From contig NZ_CP089096.1 in assembly GCF_021172165.1 (NCBI RefSeq), forward strand, positions 1,426,001-1,490,000: DNA of 64,000 bases, written 5' to 3'. A program made the position numbers and the translations under genes. This DNA is from Flavobacterium channae (GTDB taxonomy: Bacteria > Bacteroidota > Bacteroidia > Flavobacteriales > Flavobacteriaceae). Below are positions 33,097 to 43,241 of the stretch, one piece after another. The first letter of the stretch is position 1. Every line of letters begins with the position of its first letter. The notes under the pieces were generated by a model. That model was not told where the DNA came from. It made no database searches and saw only the letters and a program-made list of their open reading frames with translations.

Positions 33097-33552
33097 TTAT
33101 TTTTTAAATGCTGACTCATAAGTAGCAATCCAATCTTCAACCGTAATTTTCTTTACTAGTTCACCAATCAATTCAAATGGGATATTTTCAGGTTTCTTGA
33201 TTCGCAAACAACTTTTGCCTAAATCTAATTTTTGCTTAGAATATTTCGGATATTCGGATACAAACCAATCGTATAATTCAGGTTTTGCATAAATACCCAT
33301 ATGATAAAAATTAATGCTATTTTTTTGACTAGCAAATCCCATAAATGGCAATGGTTGCTTTGGATTACAATGATACCCGCTTGGATAAATTGAATGAGGC
33401 ACAACATAACCAGCCATTCCATAACCCATTCCTTCTTGAAAACCTTTTGGCAGATTTTCTAAAATTACGTTTCGTAATTTCTGTAATGCTTCTCTTCTAT
33501 CTTCTGGAGCTTCGTTGATGTATTGATCTACTGTAGTTGCTTCTGATGTCAT
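33097..33552 (-). CDS. DUF1801 (YdhG-like) domain protein
   Basis: 151 aa. The pattern VDQYINEAPEDRREALQKLRNVILENLP, the GMAGYVVP turn and LGKSCLRIKKPENIPFELIGELVKK near the C-terminus are typical of the YdhG/DUF1801 family (key parts APEDRREAL and CLRIKK). No enzymatic role is established. It starts 2 bp from the end of the GH3-fusion gene and so is probably co-transcribed with it. Confidence 0.85.
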   Translation of the reverse strand: MTSEATTVDQYINEAPEDRREALQKLRNVILENLPKGFQEGMGYGMAGYVVPHSIYPSGYHCNPKQPLPFMGFASQKNSINFYHMGIYAKPELYDWFVSEYPKYSKQKLDLGKSCLRIKKPENIPFELIGELVKKITVEDWIATYESAFKK

Positions 33553-33554
33553 GA

Positions 33555-36470
33555 TTATTCAATTATAGATTCGTAAATAACTTTTTGAATATTCTCTCTG
33601 ATATTTTCTTTCGATAATTTATTACTTGCATTTGAATCTGGATAGGTTCTATTTGATAAGAAAACATAAACAATTTCTTTATCAGGATCAGCCCATGTCA
33701 TAGTTCCAGTAAAACCAGTATGTCCAAAACTAGTTAATGAAACACATCCACAAGTTGGTCCTTCATTTCCTAATTGCGGTTTATCAAACCCAACTCCTCT
33801 TCTATTTCCATCTTTACAAAAATAACACGTATTGAACATATTAAATGTATTTTGCGAAATATAAGTTTTACCACCATAAGAACCTTTTTGAAGATACATT
33901 TGCATAAGCTTAGCAATATCTAAAGCATTGGCAAACAAACCGGCATGACCTGAAATACCACCTTGCATAGCAGCAGCCATATCGTGAACATATCCTTGAA
34001 CTAATTGATGACGAAAATAAGTATCATTTTCAGTTGGAATAACTCTATTTGCATTTATTTTACCCAAAGGATTGTACATAATAGAGTTTGCTCCTAACGA
34101 AACGTAAAAATTATCATGAGCTAAATCTTCTAGCGTTTTTTTATTGTGTTGCTCTAAATATTCTTTAAAAAGAATAAATGTAAAATCGCTGTATTTGTAT
34201 TGTTTTTTGGGTAACAACTCACTATCCAAAATTGTTTTGATAATGGTATCGTTGTAATCTTTTCTTAAATATAAATTTTCAGCAACATGAATTGGAAAAT
34301 CTACTGAATATTGACTTCTGTAATAATGTGTACTCGGTCGGTTTAAACTATCTAAAGTAGCTTTGTAAAACGGAATCCAAGGTTGAAATCTAGCTTGATG
34401 CGTAAGCATATCTAAAACCGTTGCGTTGGCTTTATTTGAATTCTTAGCAACTGGTAACATCGTTTTTAACTTGGTTTCTAATGTTAAATGACCTTTATCG
34501 AATTCTTGCATAACATTTGGTAACGTTGCAACAATTTTAGTTAAAGAAGCAATATCGTAAACATCTGTATTTAAAACCTTTTGAGAAGATTCATAAGTAT
34601 GATTACCAAATGATTTTTGATAAATTACTTTTCCTTTTCTTGCCACTACAACCTGAAGTCCAGGTGTCATTTTTTTTGAAATTGCATAATTAGCAATGGA
34701 ATCAATTTTTGTTAGAACTTTAGAATTCATTCCAACATTTTCTGGTATCGAAAATCCCAAACGTTTTATTTCTAATGTTTCAATTCCTTCCTTAACCTTA
34801 AATTCATCATCTATTGAAACAGGTAATTTTCCTTTAGCACCCATAGCACCAAAAATGATTTGTGGAGCAATTGTTTGAGCAATATCGTTATTTTGATAAG
34901 CAATAATTATGGTTTCAATATCTTCAAAATTCTTTAAGTTTGTTAAAGAATAAGGTTTTGTAAAACATGTTAAGATTACATCATTTTGTTTTGCAATTTG
35001 GTTAATCCATAACATTTCTTTGAAATTCAAATTGTGATTTCTCCAAGCGCCATCTTGTTTGTGATAACCAATAATAACCTTTGTATAATCTTGCAATTGA
35101 ACTAAAACCGAATCTAAGTTTTTGTTTGTAATCTCACTTATAGAAGCATAATTTCTCAATTGAGATAGAAAAATATCTGAATTGTCGTTACCTAATTTGA
35201 TGTAAGCGATTTTTTCTTTATCGATATCTCTAACCGGAACTAACTTTTCATTATTCTTAATTACTGTTATAGCATTTTCGTATAATTTATAATTTAAGGC
35301 TTCAAATTCAACCGCATTTAAATCTTTATATAAATTATCAATTACAATTGGTTTGTAATTATTTAAATTAGCTTTGAATTTGTATGCCAATATTTTTTTT
35401 ACCGAATACATTAATCGTTCTTCAGTAATAATACCTTTTTCGTAAGCTTCTTTGAATTTTTTAATGGCAAGAGGAACATTTTCAGCAAATAACAACACAT
35501 CATTTCCAGCTAAAAATGCTTCTAAATCAATATCTCCAGGTTTTTTAAAATTACTAGCACCTTTCATGTTTAATGCATCCGTAAAAATTAAACCTTCAAA
35601 TTGTAATTCTTTCTTTAATAAATCGGTTACAACAGGATACGAAATTGAAGTTGGATAATTTTCTCTAGGCTCTAAACTTGGCACATTCAAATGCGCCACC
35701 ATAACACTTGCTAATCCATTTTTAATCAATTCTCTATATGGGAATAACTCAATCTCATTTAAGCGATTACGATCAAAATTTACAACTGGTAGTGTATGAT
35801 GTGAATCAGTTGAAGTATCTCCATGTCCAGGAAAATGTTTGGCTGTCGCATAAACACCCTCATCTTGCAAACCTTTCATTAAAGCAACAGCACGTGATGT
35901 AACCACTTCTTTTGTTTCTCCAAAAGAACGATTTCCAATAATTGGATTTTTTGGATTGGTATTGATATCAACTACAGGAGCAAAATTGAAATGGATTCCC
36001 ATTCTTTTTGATTGTTTTGCCATTTGATTTCCTGTTTTTTCAATCAATTTCATATCCTGAACTGCACCAAGAGTCATGTTCCAAGGATAACGATAAGTAG
36101 AATCCAATCGCATACTTAAACCCCACTCTGCGTCAATTCCAATAAACAAAGGAACTTTTGCTTTTGACTGATAACGATTTGTAAGTTTGGCTTGACGAAC
36201 TGGACCTCCTTGAAAAAAGATTAATCCACCTATTTTGTAATCTTCAACAAGTTTATCAATTGATTTATTATGTGCTTCATCTTTATTAGAATAAGCAGCA
36301 ACCATAAACAATTGCCCAACTTTTTCTTCAAAGGAAAATTGGTTGTAAATACTATCTACCCAAACTTGTTGTGAAACAACTTTAGTGGGTAACGCTGGTT
36401 TTGTAGATTTTTGAGCGTGTGATGAATATATGGAAACTATTGAAAATAATAGTATGAAAAAATTTCGCAT
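33555..36470 (-). CDS. GH3 beta-N-acetylhexosaminidase fused to a beta-lactamase-like serine hydrolase
   Basis: 971 aa with signal peptide (cleavage after SSHAQ, about residue 20). Residues about 35-390 are a family 3 glycoside hydrolase of NagZ type, with KHFPGHGDTSTDSHHTLP at 211-228 carrying the catalytic Asp-His pair and TDALNMKG with the nucleophile Asp. Residues about 400-570 look like the GH3 C-terminal domain. From about 590 a class C beta-lactamase-like domain follows, with SLTK (Ser-x-x-Lys), YSD and HTG motifs. The two domains may act in turn on peptidoglycan fragments or peptides; actual substrates are unknown. Confidence 0.9.
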   Translation of the reverse strand: MRNFFILLFSIVSIYSSHAQKSTKPALPTKVVSQQVWVDSIYNQFSFEEKVGQLFMVAAYSNKDEAHNKSIDKLVEDYKIGGLIFFQGGPVRQAKLTNRYQSKAKVPLFIGIDAEWGLSMRLDSTYRYPWNMTLGAVQDMKLIEKTGNQMAKQSKRMGIHFNFAPVVDINTNPKNPIIGNRSFGETKEVVTSRAVALMKGLQDEGVYATAKHFPGHGDTSTDSHHTLPVVNFDRNRLNEIELFPYRELIKNGLASVMVAHLNVPSLEPRENYPTSISYPVVTDLLKKELQFEGLIFTDALNMKGASNFKKPGDIDLEAFLAGNDVLLFAENVPLAIKKFKEAYEKGIITEERLMYSVKKILAYKFKANLNNYKPIVIDNLYKDLNAVEFEALNYKLYENAITVIKNNEKLVPVRDIDKEKIAYIKLGNDNSDIFLSQLRNYASISEITNKNLDSVLVQLQDYTKVIIGYHKQDGAWRNHNLNFKEMLWINQIAKQNDVILTCFTKPYSLTNLKNFEDIETIIIAYQNNDIAQTIAPQIIFGAMGAKGKLPVSIDDEFKVKEGIETLEIKRLGFSIPENVGMNSKVLTKIDSIANYAISKKMTPGLQVVVARKGKVIYQKSFGNHTYESSQKVLNTDVYDIASLTKIVATLPNVMQEFDKGHLTLETKLKTMLPVAKNSNKANATVLDMLTHQARFQPWIPFYKATLDSLNRPSTHYYRSQYSVDFPIHVAENLYLRKDYNDTIIKTILDSELLPKKQYKYSDFTFILFKEYLEQHNKKTLEDLAHDNFYVSLGANSIMYNPLGKINANRVIPTENDTYFRHQLVQGYVHDMAAAMQGGISGHAGLFANALDIAKLMQMYLQKGSYGGKTYISQNTFNMFNTCYFCKDGNRRGVGFDKPQLGNEGPTCGCVSLTSFGHTGFTGTMTWADPDKEIVYVFLSNRTYPDSNASNKLSKENIRENIQKVIYESIIE

Positions 36471-36619
36471 AACAAAAGTTTGATTTTTTTAACCAAGAAC
36501 TAAATCTATGCCAAAGTACTATATCTCTTCCCTAATTTACAAGGGTTTTAAGTTTATTTTATCAAGAAAGTTGTTAACGAAATCAAATTGTTAATCTTTA
36601 GACAAAATATGATAAGAAA

Positions 36620-37843
36620 TTATTGCATTAAATCAATATGTCTGTCGTGATAACCTAGAAGATATAAAACGCCATCTAAACCAATACTAGAAATTGAACT
36701 TTGTGCATTGTCTTTTACTTTTGGCTTAGCATGAAAAGCAATTCCTAAACCAGCTAAATTCAACATTGGCAAATCGTTAGCTCCATCACCTACAGCGATT
36801 GTTTGACTGATATTAATTCCTTCTCTATTTGCTAATTCTTGTAAATATTCGGCTTTTTTATTACCATCTACAATTTCGCCAAGATAACCACCAGTTAAAA
36901 CACCATCTTTAATTTCCAATTGATTTGCAAACACATAATCAATTCCTAATTCTTTTTGTAAATATTTACCAAAGTAAGTAAATCCACCAGAAAGAATAGC
37001 TGTTTTAAATCCGTAAGCTTTCAACGTATCGATTAATCTTCTAGCTCCTTTGGTAATAGGCAAATTAACCGCTACTTCTTCAAGAACTTCCTCTTTTAAA
37101 CCTTTTAAAAGTTTCATTCTTTGTTTAAAACTTTCATTAAAGTCGATTTCACCGTTCATTGCAGATTCCGTTATGGCTTTCACTTGTTCGCCTACACCAG
37201 CAAGTTCGGCTAATTCATCAATAACTTCAGTTTGAATTAATGTAGAATCCATATCAAAACAAACCAAACGTCTGTTTCTTCTAAAAATATTATCTTCTTG
37301 AAATGCAATGTCCAAATCCAATTCGCTTGAAATTTGCATAAATTTAGATGTAAAATCAGATTTATCATGTATTTCTCCACGAATCGACAATTGAATACAA
37401 GCTCTAGGATAATCATCTTCTTTCACTAAAGAGGCTCTTCCTGTCAATCGCTTTATTGCATCAATATTCAAATTCTTCTCAGAAATAACTTTTGTTACTT
37501 CAGAGATTTGTTCAGCAGTTAATTTTTCTCCTAAAAGTGTTACGATATAACGATCTTTTCCTTGTAATCCAACCCAACCTTCGTAATCGTCAAGAGAAAT
37601 AGGAGTAAATTTTGCTTTAATTCCTAATTCGTAAGATTTGAAAAGTAAATCTTTTAATACAGCAGCAGATTTTTTTCCTGATTTGATTTGAAAAAGAATT
37701 CCTAATGATAAAGTATCATGAATATTAGCCTGACCAATATCTAAAACTTTGGCATCGTATTCTGCCAAAACAGCAGTTAATGAAGACGTTAATCCAGGTT
37801 TATCTTGTCCTGAAATATTCAATAAAAAAATCTCGCTATCCAT
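36620..37843 (-). CDS. serB: Phosphoserine phosphatase with N-terminal ACT domains
   Basis: 407 aa. Two ACT-like domains (about 1-165) precede a HAD phosphatase domain. The nucleophile motif is CFDMDSTLIQTEVID (D-x-D-x-T), with ILSGGFTYFG (motif II) and AVGDGANDLPML (motif III/IV). It releases phosphate from L-phosphoserine, last step of serine synthesis; the ACT domains suggest amino acid feedback. Length fits the ACT-SerB class. Confidence 0.96.
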   Translation of the reverse strand: MDSEIFLLNISGQDKPGLTSSLTAVLAEYDAKVLDIGQANIHDTLSLGILFQIKSGKKSAAVLKDLLFKSYELGIKAKFTPISLDDYEGWVGLQGKDRYIVTLLGEKLTAEQISEVTKVISEKNLNIDAIKRLTGRASLVKEDDYPRACIQLSIRGEIHDKSDFTSKFMQISSELDLDIAFQEDNIFRRNRRLVCFDMDSTLIQTEVIDELAELAGVGEQVKAITESAMNGEIDFNESFKQRMKLLKGLKEEVLEEVAVNLPITKGARRLIDTLKAYGFKTAILSGGFTYFGKYLQKELGIDYVFANQLEIKDGVLTGGYLGEIVDGNKKAEYLQELANREGINISQTIAVGDGANDLPMLNLAGLGIAFHAKPKVKDNAQSSISSIGLDGVLYLLGYHDRHIDLMQ

Positions 37844-37879
37844 AATCGTTTAAAAGTAAGTTTAATTCAGAATCATTTA

Positions 37880-38362
37880 CTAAAAAAATCGATTATGCCA
37901 GCTTTCACTTGCAGGAACTTCCCAAAAATCTTGTAATTCTCCAACAGTATTTAATAAATTATTGAATACAATTGTGTTTTCAGAAACGGCTTTTTCCTTT
38001 GCCATTTTCTTGAATTCGATAAGTGGTTTAAAAGCAACATGTTCTCCTACTTTGAATGTTACATTCATTTTGTCTAACAAATCAACATTGTATTTTTGTT
38101 CTAAATTCTGAATGAATTGTACAGAAGCATCAATAGAACAACCTGTAGCAGCTTGCACATTTTGATTTACCGCAATTATAATAAATCGATTGTAACGCGT
38201 TACAAATGAAGCTTCAAGACTTTGTCCATGAGAAGACCAATTGTCTAAGAAGAATTTTAATTCTGCTTCAATTTCTTGAATTTCTTCATCAGAAAACTTT
38301 CTATTTGACTGATAAATCCAAATTTTAGCTTCTTCTGGCAACGTATCAAACGGTACAAACAT
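37880..38362 (-). CDS. Conserved Bacteroidetes protein of unknown function
   Basis: 160 aa, cytoplasmic, no signal peptide. It contains FLDNWSSHGQSLEASFVTRYNRFIIIAVNQ and a QAATGCSIDASV segment (key parts WSSHG and GCSIDASV). Relatives are often labelled ABC transporter ATPase in databases, but there is no Walker A, signature or Walker B motif here. It ends 2 bp before the next gene begins, suggesting a shared transcript. No function is proposed. Confidence 0.8.
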   Translation of the reverse strand: MFVPFDTLPEEAKIWIYQSNRKFSDEEIQEIEAELKFFLDNWSSHGQSLEASFVTRYNRFIIIAVNQNVQAATGCSIDASVQFIQNLEQKYNVDLLDKMNVTFKVGEHVAFKPLIEFKKMAKEKAVSENTIVFNNLLNTVGELQDFWEVPASESWHNRFF

Positions 38363-38364
38363 GA

Positions 38365-38964
38365 TTATTTTTTTATAATATCAGTAACTATTTTATAAGC
38401 AACAAACTTACCAAGTTTTGCATCAAACAACTCCATTTCGTAATAAGTAACTTCTACATTATCAGTCACTTTTAACACTTTATCAGTTAATAAAAAAGCA
38501 TTATCAAAACTGCTTAAAAGTATAAATTGGTTGTTTTTTCCTGAATCTTCTTTAACAACGAAAGTCATGAATTGATCTGATTTAATTTCAGAAACTTTTC
38601 CTGTTAATGTTAAATCATCAATAACATCTTCTACTACTTCTTCTTCATCTTCCATCATGAATTTGAAAACTGTTGGACATTTCATTCCCATTCTTTTTCC
38701 AACTTCATAACCTAATTCTTCCATTTTTTTATCGTTAGAAATAACATCTTTTCCAAAGTGTTTTTCAACGTCTTTTTCATAAGCGTTAATTCCTTCTAAC
38801 AAACAAATACCAATTGTTAATTCGAAGTTTTCTTTAGTAATTTCTTGTTTTCCAGCACAAGCACAAGCTTTTTCAGCTAATTTATCAGATAATTGATCTT
38901 TTGTAAGTTTTTGAGCTGAAACTAAGTTTCCAACAAGAATAAATAATACTACTATTTTTTTCAT
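38365..38964 (-). CDS. Secreted protein of unknown function
   Basis: 199 aa with signal peptide (to about VSAQ, residue 18). The N-terminal half has cysteines in EKACACAGKQE, TIGICLLEG and GMKCPTVFKF, spaced as in small periplasmic disulfide domains. An acidic linker EDEEEVVEDVIDD precedes a beta-rich C-terminal half (LTGKVSEIKSDQFMTFVVKE), which may be an OB-like fold. No family is named with confidence. It is in line with the gene above and the Fe-S gene below (13-bp gap). Confidence 0.75.
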   Translation of the reverse strand: MKKIVVLFILVGNLVSAQKLTKDQLSDKLAEKACACAGKQEITKENFELTIGICLLEGINAYEKDVEKHFGKDVISNDKKMEELGYEVGKRMGMKCPTVFKFMMEDEEEVVEDVIDDLTLTGKVSEIKSDQFMTFVVKEDSGKNNQFILLSSFDNAFLLTDKVLKVTDNVEVTYYEMELFDAKLGKFVAYKIVTDIIKK

Positions 38965-38977
38965 GATTTGAATTTAA

Positions 38978-39769
38978 TTATAAATTTTGTGCGTTAGCAA
39001 TTATTTCTGCAATATCTAACACTTTGATTTCATTTTCTTTGTGAGCAAATTTCACACCATCGGTCATCATTGTATTACAATAAGGACAACCTGTGGCAAT
39101 AATATTTGGATTTGTTTCAAGAGCATCTTGAGTTCTTAAAACATTAATATCCATATTCCCTTTTTCAGGTTCTTTAAACATTTGCGCTCCACCAGCTCCA
39201 CAACATAATGCAGAACTTTTGCTTCTTTTCATTTCTACAACATCAGCATTTGTTTGCGATAATATTTCTCTTGGTGCTTGGTATTCGCTATTCGCTCTAC
39301 CTAAATAACAAGGATCGTGAAAAGTAACTCTACTTCCTTTATAAGTATCTTTATTAAAATCGATTCTTCCTTCTTTTAAAAGTTGTTGAATAAACTGAGT
39401 GTGGTGCAAAACTTCATAATTTCCACCTAAACTAGGATATTCATTTTTTAAACAATTAAAAGAATGAGGATCACATGTTACAATCTTTTTTACTTCGTAA
39501 GCATTAAGCAATTCGATATTCATAAAAGCTTGCATTTGAAATAAAAATTCATTCCCCGCTCTTTTTGCAACATCTCCAGTACAACTTTCTTCAGTACCTA
39601 AAACAGCAAAATTTACATTTGCTTTATTTAAAATTTTAACGAAAGCTCTAGTGATTTTTTTTGCTCTGTCATCGAAACTACCAGCAGAACCTACCCAAAA
39701 AAGAATTTCTGGTTGTTTTCCTTGAGCCATCATTTCGGCCATTGTTGGTACAATTAAATTTTCAGACAT
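38978..39769 (-). CDS. CCG-domain Fe-S oxidoreductase subunit (HdrB/GlpC/LutA-like)
   Basis: 263 aa with two cysteine-rich CCG domains. The first half has a degenerate CCG-like part (EESCTGDVAKRAGNEF); the second has HDPCYLGR, SALCCGAGGAQMF and ATGCPYCNTMM. CCG domains bind [4Fe-4S] clusters or catalyse thiol/heterodisulfide chemistry. It follows the membrane-bound partner gene by 30 bp, and together they form a two-subunit electron-transfer module whose substrate is unknown. Confidence 0.88.
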   Translation of the reverse strand: MSENLIVPTMAEMMAQGKQPEILFWVGSAGSFDDRAKKITRAFVKILNKANVNFAVLGTEESCTGDVAKRAGNEFLFQMQAFMNIELLNAYEVKKIVTCDPHSFNCLKNEYPSLGGNYEVLHHTQFIQQLLKEGRIDFNKDTYKGSRVTFHDPCYLGRANSEYQAPREILSQTNADVVEMKRSKSSALCCGAGGAQMFKEPEKGNMDINVLRTQDALETNPNIIATGCPYCNTMMTDGVKFAHKENEIKVLDIAEIIANAQNL

Positions 39770-39799
39770 ATTGTATACTATTTTAAGATAGTTAAATTA

Positions 39800-41122
39800 T
39801 TATTCGTTTACCCAATTTAAACGATCCATTTGATTGTAAGGCCAAGGAGCACCGTTGTTTTCAATATTACTCATCATGTTGTTCAATTCCATAGGTGCTG
39901 CACTTTGTTCCATTACTAAATAACGACGCATTTCGATGATGATTGATAGAGGACTAATATTAATAGGACATTCTTCAACACATGCATTACAAGTTGTACA
40001 AGCCCATAACTCCTCTGGAGTAATATAGTCGTTTAATAAAGATTTTCCGTCTTCAACAAAAACACCTTTATTTAAATCGATATTTCTTCCTACTTCTTCT
40101 AAACGATCACGAGTATCCATCATAATCTTTCTAGGAGATAATTTTTTACCTGTTTGATTTGCAGGACAAGATGAAGTACAACGACCACATTCTGTACAGC
40201 TATAAGCATTTAATAATTGAACCCAATTTAAATCTTGAACATCTGAAGCTCCAAATTTAGCAGGAACAGCATCTGGATTTGCAGGCGCTGCAAACGGATC
40301 TGCATTTGGATCCATCATTAGTTTTACTTCATTAGTAACACTTTCTAAATTGTTTAATTTTCCTTTTGCATTTAAATCTGCAAAATACGTATTAGGAAAT
40401 GCTAATAAAATATGTAAATGTTTTGAGAAATATAAATAGTTTAAGAAAACTAAAATACCCGCAATATGTAACCACCAAGCTGCTCTTTCAATAATAACAA
40501 CTGAACCTTCGCTCATTCCATTGAAAATTGGCGCAATAAACTGTGATATTGGAAAACTACCAACACTGTTATAATGACTAATACCTAAATTTTGTAAATG
40601 AAAATCAGCAGCATTCATTACTAAAAACAACGTCATTAAAACCATTTCAAAATATAAAATGTAGTTAGCGTCATTTTTAGGTTGTCCATTTAAATCTGAA
40701 CTTGTAAAACGAGCCAGTTTAGTAACATTTCTTCTAATCCAAAATACTACAACCGCTACTAAAACTAAGAATGCTAAAACTTCAAATGAACCGATTAAAA
40801 TATCATAAAAAACACCCATAAATGATAAAACACGGTGTGTTCCAAATAATCCATCGATAATAATTTCAATAACTTCAATATTGATGATTACAAAACCAAC
40901 ATAAACTATAATGTGTAAAAATCCTGCAATTGGACGTTTTACCATTTTTGATTGTCCTAAGGCAATCATAGCCATGTTCTTCCATCTTTCAGAAGAGTTA
41001 TCACTACGATCAACATCTTGACCTAATTTTATGTTACGAATAAGTTTTTTTACATTAATTGTAAAATAACCAATACCTATTGCTAAAAGCAATGCGAAGA
41101 AAATATTATCTAAAAAATTCAT
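39800..41122 (-). CDS. Membrane-bound [4Fe-4S] ferredoxin-type oxidoreductase subunit
   Basis: 440 aa. Six hydrophobic segments in the N-terminal 250 residues carry His residues suited to heme b (GFLHIIVYVG, WWLHIAGI). Two 4Fe-4S motifs follow: CTECGRCTSSCP and CTTCNACVEECP. The layout is like HdrC-NarI fusions. It probably moves electrons between the quinone pool and the CCG-domain protein encoded directly downstream. It lies 10 bp after the MCE gene. Confidence 0.88.
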   Translation of the reverse strand: MNFLDNIFFALLLAIGIGYFTINVKKLIRNIKLGQDVDRSDNSSERWKNMAMIALGQSKMVKRPIAGFLHIIVYVGFVIINIEVIEIIIDGLFGTHRVLSFMGVFYDILIGSFEVLAFLVLVAVVVFWIRRNVTKLARFTSSDLNGQPKNDANYILYFEMVLMTLFLVMNAADFHLQNLGISHYNSVGSFPISQFIAPIFNGMSEGSVVIIERAAWWLHIAGILVFLNYLYFSKHLHILLAFPNTYFADLNAKGKLNNLESVTNEVKLMMDPNADPFAAPANPDAVPAKFGASDVQDLNWVQLLNAYSCTECGRCTSSCPANQTGKKLSPRKIMMDTRDRLEEVGRNIDLNKGVFVEDGKSLLNDYITPEELWACTTCNACVEECPINISPLSIIIEMRRYLVMEQSAAPMELNNMMSNIENNGAPWPYNQMDRLNWVNE

Positions 41123-41132
41123 CGTATAAAAA

Positions 41133-42086
41133 TTACTTTTTTATTGAGTCGTTAACAGGTGCTACATAAGGTTTGTTTTTCTTTCCAAAAAGAGAAACGT
41201 TTACATAGCGTGTTGGGTTTAATCGTAAATCTTGTAACAACAATTCTAATTCTTTTGAAGTATTAGTAAAGTTATTGTACATAGCATCATCTTTCATTAA
41301 TTTACCCATAGTTCCTTTTCCACTATCGATATCTGCCATGATTTTATCAACATTAGCTAATGTTTTTTCTAAATTCTTAACCGTTTGTCCTAAGTTAGCT
41401 GCAGCCAATGAATCTGAAATTTTTGAAAAATTAGCAGCGGTTTTATCAAAACTTGTCATCGTTGAATTGATTTTAGATTTGTTCTCTGCAATCATTCCAT
41501 TAATGTTTTTAGAAGCTACACTAAATTCAGAAAGAGTTTTATTCAATTCAGCAATACTGCTTTTTAAATTTTGTTTTGTTTTCTCGTCTAAAATATCATT
41601 GACATTCGAAAACAATACATCAGCATTATCTAATAATTTTTGAACTTTAACCTGTAAAGGTTCTAATTGCTGTGCTAATGCATCTGTTAATCCTAATTTA
41701 CTACTCGCTTTTAAGTAATCACCCGATACTGCTAAATTACTATCTGCATCATTTGGAATTATTACAATCTCTTTCCCTCCTAATGGAGATGATCCTCTAA
41801 GTTCTGCAACACTTGTTTTAGAAATTGGATAATTTGAGGTAATTGATAATTCAACCACAACCTTTTTATTTTCCAAAAAAGAATATGAATTAACTCTTCC
41901 AACTGGAACACCTTTGATTGTAATAATTGAGGATGGAGCTAATCCTTCAACAGATTCAAATACGACATACAATTTATTATTGCTATCAAAAAGGTTTTTT
42001 CCTTTTAAAAAATTATATCCCCAAATGAATAATAATATAGATACAATTACAAGGATAGCGGTTTTGATTTCTTTTGTTAGTTTCAA
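41133..42086 (-). CDS. MlaD/MCE-domain lipid transport protein
   Basis: 317 aa: an N-terminal membrane helix (about 8-24), then an MCE domain (about 38-115) with GLAPSSIITIKGVPVGRV, and a long helical region to about residue 290 rich in Asn, Lys and Ser. This is the typical layout of MlaD-like substrate-binding proteins that carry phospholipids across the periplasm with an ABC transporter. The transporter genes are not in this window. Confidence 0.92.
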   Translation of the reverse strand: MKLTKEIKTAILVIVSILLFIWGYNFLKGKNLFDSNNKLYVVFESVEGLAPSSIITIKGVPVGRVNSYSFLENKKVVVELSITSNYPISKTSVAELRGSSPLGGKEIVIIPNDADSNLAVSGDYLKASSKLGLTDALAQQLEPLQVKVQKLLDNADVLFSNVNDILDEKTKQNLKSSIAELNKTLSEFSVASKNINGMIAENKSKINSTMTSFDKTAANFSKISDSLAAANLGQTVKNLEKTLANVDKIMADIDSGKGTMGKLMKDDAMYNNFTNTSKELELLLQDLRLNPTRYVNVSLFGKKNKPYVAPVNDSIKK

Positions 42087-42121
42087 AGCGTAATAATTTT
42101 TAACAAAAATAAACTTTTATT

Positions 42122-43228
42122 TTATTTTATTGCATCGGTAATGCTTATTTTTATTCCGTCTTTATAAGCAACTAAGAAAGCTGTTTTGTATCCTTTTTGT
42201 TTTGCTTCTTCTAATTTTTGCTTTGCCACATCATAACTTTTTTCTGAAGCATAATAATATTTGTATAAGCTTCCAACTTGTTCATATGAAATAGGGCTTA
42301 ATCCTTTAAAATTAGAAGGAGAAGTTGATAATTCTTTTTTACTAGCCGAAATTTGAACTTTAAAAATCACACCTTTTTCTGGAGTTTTTACCGTTTTAGG
42401 AGTTTCTTTTACAATAGTTTCCGATTTTTGCTCAACTACTTTAATATCCTCTTTAACATTATCATTGTTTGAAGGATTAAAAAATTCGTTTTTATAATCT
42501 AAAATAGCTCCTGCAATGGCTTCAGCCAATTTATCTTGACCATCTTCAGAATTTAAAAAATCACCTTCTTCTTTATTAGAAACGAATCCCATTTCTATTA
42601 AAACTCTAGGCATAGTAATTTGTCGCAATACTAAGAACCCAGCTTGCTTAACTCCTCTATTTTTATTATCTGTACGTTTAGTAAAAAACTCTTGTACTCT
42701 TCCAGCCAATTCAATACTTTGATCTAAATGTTCTTCTTGAAGAATCGAAATACCAATTACAGATTCAGGCGAATTTGGATCAAAACCATCATATTTGATT
42801 TTATAGTCGGTTTCTAATGTAACAACCTCATTTTCGTTTTTAGCCACTTCTAAGTTAGACGCATTACGCGTAATACCCATTACATAGGTTTCATTTCCTG
42901 ATGCTCCTTGATTTTTATTGGCATTACAATGCATCGAAACGAAAATACTTCCTTTAGATTTGTTAGCAATATTAGCACGTTGTTGTAATTCGATAAAAAC
43001 ATCCGATTTACGAGTATAAACAACCTCTATTTGTGGATCTTTTTCTAAAATTGCACCTACTCTTAATACGGTTTTTAATGCGATATTCTTTTCAATATTA
43101 CCATGATAAACAGCACCATAATCTTTACCGCCATGACCCGCATCTAAAACTACTTTGAATTTTTGATTTTGACCATAGCTTGAAAAAAAGTGCATTGCGA
43201 TAATTACAAATACAATTTTCTTAAACAT
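42122..43228 (-). CDS. N-acetylmuramoyl-L-alanine amidase with C-terminal SPOR-like domain (copy 2)
   Basis: 368 aa with signal peptide (to about SSYG, residue 19). The Amidase_3 domain carries its zinc ligands in VLDAGHGGKD, HCNAN and the catalytic Glu in LIEMGFVS. A linker rich in Lys, Thr and Pro leads to a SPOR-like domain (FKVQISASKK, QKLEEAKQKGYKTAFLVAY). It cleaves the muramic acid-L-alanine bond at septal peptidoglycan. It is a tandem paralog of the gene 13 bp upstream. Confidence 0.93.
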   Translation of the reverse strand: MFKKIVFVIIAMHFFSSYGQNQKFKVVLDAGHGGKDYGAVYHGNIEKNIALKTVLRVGAILEKDPQIEVVYTRKSDVFIELQQRANIANKSKGSIFVSMHCNANKNQGASGNETYVMGITRNASNLEVAKNENEVVTLETDYKIKYDGFDPNSPESVIGISILQEEHLDQSIELAGRVQEFFTKRTDNKNRGVKQAGFLVLRQITMPRVLIEMGFVSNKEEGDFLNSEDGQDKLAEAIAGAILDYKNEFFNPSNNDNVKEDIKVVEQKSETIVKETPKTVKTPEKGVIFKVQISASKKELSTSPSNFKGLSPISYEQVGSLYKYYYASEKSYDVAKQKLEEAKQKGYKTAFLVAYKDGIKISITDAIK

Positions 43229-43241
43229 AAATTATCTTCTT

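Noticed and set aside
37880..38362. Annotation as an ABC transporter ATPase
   Set aside because: Database-style label only; the 160-aa sequence has no Walker A, signature or Walker B motif.
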